From contig JAENWZ010000144.1 of NCBI GenBank assembly GCA_016649795.1, forward strand, positions 1 through 6,016: a stretch of 6,016 bases of DNA, in the 5' to 3' direction. The stretch comes from Proteiniphilum sp. GTDB lineage: Bacteria > Bacteroidota > Bacteroidia > Bacteroidales > Dysgonomonadaceae. The notes under the pieces are model-generated. The model was given only the letters and a program-made list of their open reading frames with translations. It did no database searches and was not told where the DNA came from. This document shows positions 1 to 6,016 of the stretch, one piece after another (position 1 is the stretch's first letter; each line of letters starts with the position of its first letter). Made by a program: the position numbers and the translations under genes.

Positions 1-3000
1 GACAATGCCATATATACGATTTATAAAGATCGTGAAGAAGGAATATGGGTTGGATCTTTTTTTGGCGGTGTAGATTATTACTCCCGGCAGTATAATAATT
101 TTGAACCTTTTTACCCAATACCAACAGAGAATAGCATCAGTGGATCGAGAGTGAGAGAATTTTGTGCTGCTTCCGATGGAAACCTATGGGTTGGTACGGA
201 AGACAACGGGTTGAACCTCTTCGATCCTCACGCAAACCGATTCCTGCCCCTGCCGGCGAAGCTCCAGGGCTTATATCACAATATTCACGCCATGTACAGC
301 GACGGTGAGTATCTATGGGTCAGCACCTTCTCCAAGGGACTTAACAGATATCATCCGGCAACCGATGAGCTGGTAACCTATACCAATTCATCGCTCCCTA
401 ACTCCATCTCCCATAACAGCGTATTCACACTCTACAATGACAGCAATAACAATCTATGGGCCGGCACCATCTCCGGATTGAATATCTACAATGCTGAGAG
501 TGATGATTTCACACGCATCGATGAGCTGGAGGGTATTTTTGTGCAGGATGTGTATGAAGATTCAGTAGGTTTGATTTGGGTTTCTACCTATTCCAGAGGT
601 GTCTACAGATATAACCCCCAAACCGATGAATGGAAAATATATGAACATAATGTAGCAGATTCTGCCGGCTTACCCTATAACAAAATAACCTCAGCCTTTG
701 AAGACAGCAAGAAAAGATTATGGATTGCCACTCAAGGCGGGGGATTCTGTCTCTATAACAGGGAGGATGATACCTTCACCACATTCAACACCACCAATGG
801 GATGCCTAACAATGTGGTCTACCAGATTGTGGAGGATGATGAACTTAACCTTTGGCTCTCTACCAATGCGGGGTTGGTGCGCTACACTCCGGAGACGGGC
901 GCCTTTAAAAATTATACCGTAGGAAATGGATTGAAAACCAATCAGTTCAACTATAAATCGAGTTTTAAGACAGCCGACGGTACTATCTATTTCGGTTCCA
1001 TAGAAGGATTTGTGCGTTTTAATCCCTCCTCATTCCGGGAACCGCAGCATACCATACCCATTGTTTTTACTGAACTGTTTATCAACAACACCCTTGAATC
1101 ACCTTTCAATGATAAATCGTTATTGAAACAAAGTATACTCTATAGTGAAGAACTAATATTGCCGCACAATAAAAATTCAATCAGCTTAAGCTATGCCGTA
1201 CTCAGTTATTCCAATTTAAGTGCAAACCATATAGTATATAAGTTGGATGGGTTTGATAAAGAGTGGATTGATCCGGGTGACAAGCGGAATATCATCTATT
1301 CCAATCTTAATCCCGGAAGTTATACCCTTTACGTACAATTAAAAGATGATGCAGAGAACAACAGGTCAGAGAATATCAAAACACTCTCCATTCTTATCCG
1401 TCCTCCTTTTTGGATGACTACGTGGGCTTATCTTGTCTATTCTGTATTGATTATTCTGTTGATAATGGCCCTCTCTCGTTTTCTCGAACTACGTAATCAG
1501 AAAAAACAGAGAGGGAGAATGCAGATCTTCGAACAGCAGAAAGAGAGAGAGTTATACCGGTCGAAGATTGATTTCTTCACGAACGTAGCGCATGAGATAC
1601 GTACACCTCTCTCACTGATCAAAGCACCGCTCGATCACGTGATTATGACGGAGGATGTATCAGATAATGTGAAAGAGAACCTGCAGATCATGAGTAAGAA
1701 TACAGACAGGTTACTCAATCTGACCAATCAGTTACTCGACTTTCGCAAAACGGAGTCCGACGCCTATTTGCTAAGCCTTGAGACACAAAATGTGTCGGAA
1801 TTGATTCGGGAAACCTTCATACGTTTTACCCCCCTTGCCAGGCAGAGGGAGCTGTCGTTTGAGATCGATTTGCCGGAGGAGGATATGACTATTCAGCTCG
1901 ATAAAGAGGCTTTCATCAAGATCATTAGTAATTTGCTGAATAATGCCATTAAATATTGTGATACTTTTGTGCGCCTGAAAGCATATATTACCTCCGATGA
2001 CAAAGGCAGTATGTTTCATCTCATCACTGAAAATGATGGGGAGAAGATACCGGAGGAATTTAGGGATGAGATATTTAAACCATTTATACAACTGGGAAAG
2101 AATTATCAGAGGAAAGCCAACGGAACGGGTATAGGACTTGCCTTGTCACGTTCACTGGCTGAGCTGCATAAAGGAACTATTGAGCTAAGGGATCAGGATG
2201 ATTCTATCTCTTTTCATTTAAGGTTGCCGATTGGCAATATGGAAGTAACAGTGGAGACCGGGAACCATAAAACAGAAGAGAGCAGGGAGCCGGATACGGC
2301 ACCTAAGTCATCTTCTGTTTACACCATACTCCTGATAGATGATGACAGGGAGTTGTTGCTATTTGAAGAGAAATTCCTCGCTCCCCATTACAACATAGTG
2401 ATTGCAGAAAATGGGATACAGGCACTGGAGATCCTGCGTAAGATCAGTGTGAATCTTATTGTAAGTGACATCATGATGCCCGGGATGGATGGCTTTGAGT
2501 TGACACAACGGTTAAAATCGGATATTGAGTTCAGTCACATCCCTGTTATCCTGCTGACAGCCAAAGTGAATGTTGAGTCGAAAGTGAAAGGTTTTGAGAC
2601 TGGTGCAGATGCATATATTGATAAACCCTTTTCACTGGAGGTGCTGTTGGCACAGATCGCCAATCTCTTACAAAACAGAGAGAAACTTCGCCAATCATTT
2701 ATGAATCATCCTTTTATAGGTGCTAACAGCATGGCACTGACCAAGTCGGATGAAGAGTTTATCAGGAAACTATACGCAATTGTGCAGGAGAACCTCGATA
2801 ACTCCGAGTTTGTTGTGGAGAACATAGCTGAACAGTTTAATATGAGTCGTGCCAGTTTCTACAGGAAGATAAAAGGTATTCTCGATCTTACACCCAATGA
2901 ATATATCCGTGTGGAGCGATTAAAAAAAGCGGCGCAATTGCTTAGGGAGAAAAACCATAAGGTGAATGAAATTTGCTATATGGTAGGTTTTAATTCCCCC

Positions 3001-3060
3001 TCCTATTTCACAAAATGCTTCCAACAGCAGTTTAATGTCTCACCGAAAGACTTTGAATAA
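1..3060 (+). CDS. Hybrid two-component system regulator (HTCS), N-terminus missing
   Basis: This is a one-protein signalling system that senses a glycan fragment in the periplasm and regulates nearby carbohydrate-use genes. The frame is open from base 1, so the true start lies upstream; the GTG at 151 is an internal valine. Numbering visible codons from base 1, eight propeller motifs of the type (I/L)WVGT recur every 40-48 residues (about 15, 61, 104, 151, 191, 239, 283, 328). A Y_Y_Y domain follows (about 387-465), then one membrane helix (about 475-494). The kinase has its phospho-acceptor His531 in NVAHEIRTP, an N-box around N644/N648 and a G2 box GTGIGLAL (708-715). The receiver has acidic residues D780-D782, phospho-acceptor D823, T853 and K875. 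The AraC-type region has two helix-turn-helices (about 939-960 and 988-1011). Family members are usually about 1300-1400 residues, so roughly 300-350 residues, including the signal peptide and about six repeats, are probably off-window. It ends 121 bases before a co-oriented GH2 gene, its likely target. The domain architecture makes the call very secure; the ligand is unknown. Confidence 0.97.
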   Translation, partial: DNAIYTIYKDREEGIWVGSFFGGVDYYSRQYNNFEPFYPIPTENSISGSRVREFCAASDGNLWVGTEDNGLNLFDPHANRFLPLPAKLQGLYHNIHAMYSDGEYLWVSTFSKGLNRYHPATDELVTYTNSSLPNSISHNSVFTLYNDSNNNLWAGTISGLNIYNAESDDFTRIDELEGIFVQDVYEDSVGLIWVSTYSRGVYRYNPQTDEWKIYEHNVADSAGLPYNKITSAFEDSKKRLWIATQGGGFCLYNREDDTFTTFNTTNGMPNNVVYQIVEDDELNLWLSTNAGLVRYTPETGAFKNYTVGNGLKTNQFNYKSSFKTADGTIYFGSIEGFVRFNPSSFREPQHTIPIVFTELFINNTLESPFNDKSLLKQSILYSEELILPHNKNSISLSYAVLSYSNLSANHIVYKLDGFDKEWIDPGDKRNIIYSNLNPGSYTLYVQLKDDAENNRSENIKTLSILIRPPFWMTTWAYLVYSVLIILLIMALSRFLELRNQKKQRGRMQIFEQQKERELYRSKIDFFTNVAHEIRTPLSLIKAPLDHVIMTEDVSDNVKENLQIMSKNTDRLLNLTNQLLDFRKTESDAYLLSLETQNVSELIRETFIRFTPLARQRELSFEIDLPEEDMTIQLDKEAFIKIISNLLNNAIKYCDTFVRLKAYITSDDKGSMFHLITENDGEKIPEEFRDEIFKPFIQLGKNYQRKANGTGIGLALSRSLAELHKGTIELRDQDDSISFHLRLPIGNMEVTVETGNHKTEESREPDTAPKSSSVYTILLIDDDRELLLFEEKFLAPHYNIVIAENGIQALEILRKISVNLIVSDIMMPGMDGFELTQRLKSDIEFSHIPVILLTAKVNVESKVKGFETGADAYIDKPFSLEVLLAQIANLLQNREKLRQSFMNHPFIGANSMALTKSDEEFIRKLYAIVQENLDNSEFVVENIAEQFNMSRASFYRKIKGILDLTPNEYIRVERLKKAAQLLREKNHKVNEICYMVGFNSPSYFTKCFQQQFNVSPKDFE

Positions 3061-3181
3061 GAGTCGTTTTGGCAGTAGTGAGATGAAATTGATACTTTTT
3101 GATACAGAATGTTATCTTTTAGTTCATAAATTATGCTTATTTTCGTAAAAAATTTAAATTAAACATCCTATAATTATCAAC
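3061..3181 (+). promoter_or_regulatory. Intergenic region with candidate Bacteroidota-type promoter for the GH2 gene
   Basis: This 121-base AT-rich gap lies between the regulator stop and the GH2 start. TATTTTCG at 3138-3145 matches the Bacteroidota -7 consensus TAnnTTTG at all but one fixed position. A weak T-rich -33 candidate (TTTT, 3117-3120) lies 17 bases upstream of it. Transcription would then start near 3150, leaving a leader of about 30 bases that is very A/T-rich and lacks a clear Shine-Dalgarno sequence, as is common in this phylum. I see no convincing hairpin plus T-tract terminator for the upstream gene, so read-through from the regulator is also possible. The promoter assignment rests on consensus matching only. 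Confidence 0.4.
3089..3105 (+). repeat. TTGATAC direct repeat, 10-bp period; possible HTCS operator
   Basis: Two perfect copies of TTGATAC (3089-3095 and 3099-3105) are separated by TTT, giving a repeat of exactly 10 bases, close to one helical turn. AraC-family proteins bind through two helix-turn-helices and often recognise direct repeats on one face of the DNA just upstream of the -33/-35 element. The repeat centre is about 50-55 bases upstream of the start predicted from the candidate -7 element, a position suited to an activator. The repeat is seen directly; its role as the binding site of the regulator encoded upstream is inference, and a chance repeat in AT-rich DNA is possible. Confidence 0.35.
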
Positions 3182-4993
3182 ATGAAATCAAAATTACTCC
3201 TTTTTATTCTTTTTGTAACAACGTTCTCCCTCTCTGCTCAATGGCAGCCGGCGGGTGATAAAATTAAAACAAAGTGGGCATCGCAAATTGATGTGAACAA
3301 TGTGTTACCAGCATATCCAAGACCTATCATGGAACGTGGCGAGTGGCAAAATCTCAACGGGTTGTGGGATTATGCCATTCTGCCGGTGGGTAAACAGAAA
3401 CCCTCCTCATTCGATGGTGAGATATTGGTCCCTTTTGCCGTGGAATCGAGCCTGTCGGGTGTACAGAAGAGGTTAGGCAGAGACAATGAGCTCTGGTATC
3501 AACGCGAATTCACCATTCCCTCCAAATGGAAAAATGACAAAGTACTCCTTCACTTCGGAGCTGTCGACTGGAAAGCCGATGTATGGGTGAACAATGTGAA
3601 AGTGGGGCAGCATACAGGTGGTTATACTCCCTTTTCTTTTGATATTACACCTGCTCTGGTTAGTGGCAAGAACAGCCTGGTTGTGAAAGTATGGGATTCA
3701 ACCGATCAGGGATTTCAACCACGAGGAAAACAGGTGAATAAACCCGAAGGTATCTGGTATACACCTGTTTCAGGTATATGGCAGACCGTATGGCTTGAAC
3801 CTGTTCCTGAAAAACATATAGAAAATGTCAAAATCACTCCGAATATAGACAACAATACGCTTGCTGTTGAGACCTTCACCAATGTAGCTTCTTCGGCAAA
3901 CAGAGTGGAAGTGAAAGTGAAAGAGAGATCGATGGTAGTTGCAACTGCTCAATCTATCAATAATTTGCCGGTAGAGATCGCGATGCCTGAGAATGTAAAG
4001 CTCTGGTCTCCCGACAGTCCCAATCTTTATGACCTGGAGATCACCTTGTGGGATGGATCCAAAGAGGTGGATAAAGTGAAGAGTTATGCTGCCATGCGCA
4101 AGTATTCCATGAAACGCGACGACAAAGGCATCGTCAGGCTGCAGCTCAACAACAAGGATCTCTTCCAGTTCGGCCCGCTCGATCAGGGATGGTGGCCCGA
4201 CGGGCTCTACACTGCTCCTTCCGACGAAGCACTGGAGTATGATGTGATCAAGACCAAAGAGCTTGGATTTAATATGATCCGTAAGCATGTAAAAGTGGAA
4301 CCGGCACGCTGGTACACCCATTGTGATCGCCATGGGATGGTTGTATGGCAGGATATGCCCAACGGCGACAGAGGATCGGAATGGCAGATGCATCGCTATT
4401 TCGATGGAGTGGAACGCAAACGCTCTGCTGAGTCAGAAGCCAATTTCCGTAAAGAGTGGAAAGAGATTATGGATTATTTATATTCCTATCCCTCTGTAGG
4501 TGTATGGGTGCCTTTTAATGAAGCCTGGGGTCAATTTAAAACCAAAGAAATCGTTGAATGGACCAAACAATACGATCCATCACGTTTGGTGAATCCTGCC
4601 AGCGGTGGGAACCATTTCCAGGTTGGGGATATGCTTGATCTGCATAACTATCCGCATCCTGCCATGTACCTTTATGACGCACAGCGTGCCACCGTTCTTG
4701 GTGAATATGGCGGAATTGGTTGGGCACACAAAGATCACCTGTGGGAACCCAACAGAAACTGGGGGTATGTACAGTTTAACAGCTCCAAAGAGGTGACCGA
4801 TGAGTATGTGAAGTATGCCGAACAGCTCAAGCAGCTGATACGTGCAGGCTTATCTGCCGCCGTTTACACGCAGACCACCGATGTAGAGATGGAGGTGAAC
4901 GGATTGATGACTTACGACCGTGAGCTGGTGAAGGTGGACGAAGAGAGAGTGAAAAAGGTGAATCAGGAGATATGCAACATCTTAAACGATTAA
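3182..4993 (+). CDS. Secreted glycoside hydrolase family 2 (GH2) enzyme
   Basis: This is a predicted exo-acting glycosidase with a GH2 retaining mechanism, probably in the periplasm. The 603-residue protein begins with a signal peptide (K2/K4, hydrophobic core to about 17, likely cleavage after SLSA at residue 19) and has no lipobox cysteine. A jelly-roll sugar-binding domain spans about 50-207, with WYQREF (105-110) and GxxxGGYTPF-like residues (142-151). An Ig-like domain covers about 211-306 and a TIM barrel about 325-600. In the barrel, GFNMIRKH (362-369), CDRHGMVVWQDMP (381-393), the acid/base motif FNEAWG with E447, DLHNYPHP (486-493) and the nucleophile motif LGEYGG with E508 are visible. 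LDQGWWPDGLYTAP (333-346) marks a subgroup common in Bacteroidota and often labelled beta-galactosidase or sugar-binding protein without known specificity. GH2 activities include beta-galactosidase, beta-glucuronidase, beta-mannosidase and arabinosidases, so the substrate is left open. It is the first gene after the HTCS and overlaps the next gene by 22 bases. Family membership is secure; specificity is not. Confidence 0.93.
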   Translation: MKSKLLLFILFVTTFSLSAQWQPAGDKIKTKWASQIDVNNVLPAYPRPIMERGEWQNLNGLWDYAILPVGKQKPSSFDGEILVPFAVESSLSGVQKRLGRDNELWYQREFTIPSKWKNDKVLLHFGAVDWKADVWVNNVKVGQHTGGYTPFSFDITPALVSGKNSLVVKVWDSTDQGFQPRGKQVNKPEGIWYTPVSGIWQTVWLEPVPEKHIENVKITPNIDNNTLAVETFTNVASSANRVEVKVKERSMVVATAQSINNLPVEIAMPENVKLWSPDSPNLYDLEITLWDGSKEVDKVKSYAAMRKYSMKRDDKGIVRLQLNNKDLFQFGPLDQGWWPDGLYTAPSDEALEYDVIKTKELGFNMIRKHVKVEPARWYTHCDRHGMVVWQDMPNGDRGSEWQMHRYFDGVERKRSAESEANFRKEWKEIMDYLYSYPSVGVWVPFNEAWGQFKTKEIVEWTKQYDPSRLVNPASGGNHFQVGDMLDLHNYPHPAMYLYDAQRATVLGEYGGIGWAHKDHLWEPNRNWGYVQFNSSKEVTDEYVKYAEQLKQLIRAGLSAAVYTQTTDVEMEVNGLMTYDRELVKVDEERVKKVNQEICNILND

Positions 4994-6016
4994 GTCTATT
5001 TCTGGTAGCATTATATACACTCATCTCTTGTCAGAGTCAGGAGACTCAGCACAACGATGAATATGATATTGAATGGGATGAAAGCTCTCTTGTCTGCATT
5101 GCAGATGAGGGAGCTTATCCTCGTTTACGCAGGTTGAGCAACAACTCCCTTTTGGTTGTATACGAAAACAGGAAAGGAGATGTGCTGGTTAAAACGAGCA
5201 TCGATGAGGGGGTAAGTTGGAGCGAGGCGGTGATAGCCTGGGAAGCATTTGAGCAGACCGGTTCCGAAACGATGACAGCTACCCGGATAAATATTGCCAA
5301 TCCGGAGTTGATCCAGCTACCCAACGGAGATATCCTACTGGCATCTAATTTGCGTCCCCGGAAAGAAGGGGTTTATCCCTTCTCCATCGCCCTGAAGAGA
5401 AGCAGTGATAACGGCGTCACCTGGTCCGATGCAGAGATACTGTACCGGGCCGGAACGATCTTCAAAGACGGCTGCTGGGAACCCTCCTTCCTTCTGCTGC
5501 CCGACGGGACGTTGCAGATCTATTTCGCCAACGAATCGCCTTACCGCCAGTCTGATGAGCAGGAGATATCAATGCTTTCTTCCACCGATAACGGTAAAAG
5601 CTGGCAGGAAGAACATACCACTGTCAGTTTCAGGAAAGGATACAGAGATGGAATGCCGGTGGCTGTGCATGACGGGAAGGAAATCTATGTCACCATCGAG
5701 GACAACCTCTCCGGTCAGTTCAAACCCTATATTGTAAAGAGTGCCGTGCAGGATGCCTGGCGTGAACCGGTACTGCAGGAGTCCCCCAACCGCTATCCGG
5801 CATTACGGCATCTTCTGTCCGACAGCGTCTATGCCGGTGCACCCTATCTGATCCGGACAGATCATAATCTGTATCTGCTCTCTTACCAGACAACCAATAA
5901 CAGAACCTCCTATTGGGAACATTCAACTATGGAGGTAGTCATCAGCGATCAACCGAATAATTTCATCAATCCTTCACTGCCGTTTAATGTGCCGTTATCG
6001 AAAGAGGCTAAATGGA
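4972..6016 (+). CDS. Sialidase-superfamily (Asp-box) lipoprotein, GH93-like exo-arabinanase candidate; C-terminus missing
   Basis: This is a predicted lipid-anchored glycan-degrading propeller protein. The frame runs without a stop for 348 codons and leaves the window. ATG 4972 is chosen because it gives a lipoprotein signal (basic K5/R6, hydrophobic core, lipobox LISC with C20). AGGAG lies at 4965-4969, only two bases ahead, and the next in-frame ATG is 100 codons later, inside the fold. Three Asp boxes (SxDxGxxW) lie at 76-83, 144-151 and 204-211, spaced about 60-68 residues as in a six-bladed propeller. PRLRRL (50-55) fits the first arginine region of the superfamily. NPELIQLPNGD (110-120), GCWEPSF (167-173), RDGMPV (225-230) and TIED (241-244) resemble GH93 more than true sialidases; E170 and E243 are candidate catalytic acids. 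GH93 enzymes are exo-1,5-alpha-L-arabinanases that release arabinobiose. A canonical surface-export acidic run just after C20 is absent, although residues 28-37 are acidic, so sidedness is unclear. Co-transcription with the GH2 gene is likely. A sialidase or an uncharacterised hydrolase remains possible. Confidence 0.85.
   Translation, partial: MQHLKRLSLFLVALYTLISCQSQETQHNDEYDIEWDESSLVCIADEGAYPRLRRLSNNSLLVVYENRKGDVLVKTSIDEGVSWSEAVIAWEAFEQTGSETMTATRINIANPELIQLPNGDILLASNLRPRKEGVYPFSIALKRSSDNGVTWSDAEILYRAGTIFKDGCWEPSFLLLPDGTLQIYFANESPYRQSDEQEISMLSSTDNGKSWQEEHTTVSFRKGYRDGMPVAVHDGKEIYVTIEDNLSGQFKPYIVKSAVQDAWREPVLQESPNRYPALRHLLSDSVYAGAPYLIRTDHNLYLLSYQTTNNRTSYWEHSTMEVVISDQPNNFINPSLPFNVPLSKEAKW

Noticed and set aside
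151..153. GTG as a possible start of the HTCS gene
   Set aside because: The reading frame continues upstream to base 1 with an in-phase propeller repeat (GIWVGS at codons 14-19), so 151 is internal and the gene is simply cut by the window edge.
1960..1968. A single GATACTTTT inside the HTCS coding region, resembling one half of the intergenic repeat
   Set aside because: It lacks the second half-site and lies deep in the conserved kinase coding sequence, so chance is the simplest explanation.
2032..2052. Kinase G1 box reads NDGEKI, without the second glycine of the usual DxGxG
   Set aside because: NDGxxI is, to my knowledge, common in HTCS kinases, and the N-box and G2 box are intact, so I do not take it as evidence of an inactive kinase.
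3151..3160. Perfect palindrome AATTTAAATT in the leader of the GH2 gene
   Set aside because: It is made only of A and T in a highly AT-rich leader, would form at best a very weak hairpin, and is expected by chance; the A/T richness is more plausibly a translation-friendly leader.
3770..4393. 207-codon open frame on the minus strand inside the GH2 gene
   Set aside because: It lies wholly antisense to a strongly supported GH2 coding region, and its translation shows no recognisable domain, so it is a shadow of codon use.
5405..5737. 110-codon plus-strand open frame inside the lipoprotein gene
   Set aside because: The overlapping frame from 4972 has a lipobox, three Asp boxes and GH93-like motifs, whereas this one is low-complexity in appearance and rich in Ser, Pro and Arg. 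It is an alternative-frame shadow.

Overview
The window looks like part of a polysaccharide- or glycan-utilisation locus from a member of the Bacteroidota, probably order Bacteroidales. The main reasons are a hybrid two-component system (HTCS) regulator of the type almost confined to that phylum, exported carbohydrate-active enzymes immediately downstream in the same orientation, an AT-rich leader without a clear Shine-Dalgarno sequence, and a candidate TAnnTTTG-like -7 promoter element. Genus cannot be assigned from this sequence alone.

Layout: (1) positions 1-3060, the C-terminal 1019 residues of an HTCS regulator whose start lies upstream of the window. It carries eight visible beta-propeller repeats, a Y_Y_Y domain, one membrane segment, a histidine kinase, a receiver and an AraC-type DNA-binding domain. 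(2) Positions 3061-3181, a 121-base AT-rich intergenic region with a candidate promoter and a TTGATAC direct repeat at 10-bp period, a possible operator. (3) Positions 3182-4993, a complete 603-residue secreted glycoside hydrolase family 2 (GH2) enzyme with both candidate catalytic glutamates. (4) Positions 4972 to the window end, the first 348 codons of a lipoprotein of the sialidase/Asp-box six-bladed propeller superfamily, closest by motif to GH93 exo-arabinanases. Its start overlaps the end of the GH2 gene by 22 bases.

Working model (inference): the HTCS senses a glycan fragment in the periplasm and activates the promoter in front of the GH2 gene. The GH2 enzyme and the lipoprotein are then made from one transcript and act on the same glycan. 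If the GH93-like assignment holds, an arabinan-, arabinogalactan- or other arabinose/galactose-containing substrate is the most economical guess, but nothing here proves it. No SusC/SusD pair, RNA gene, mobile element or CRISPR array is visible. All three genes look intact within the window, apart from the two cut by its edges.
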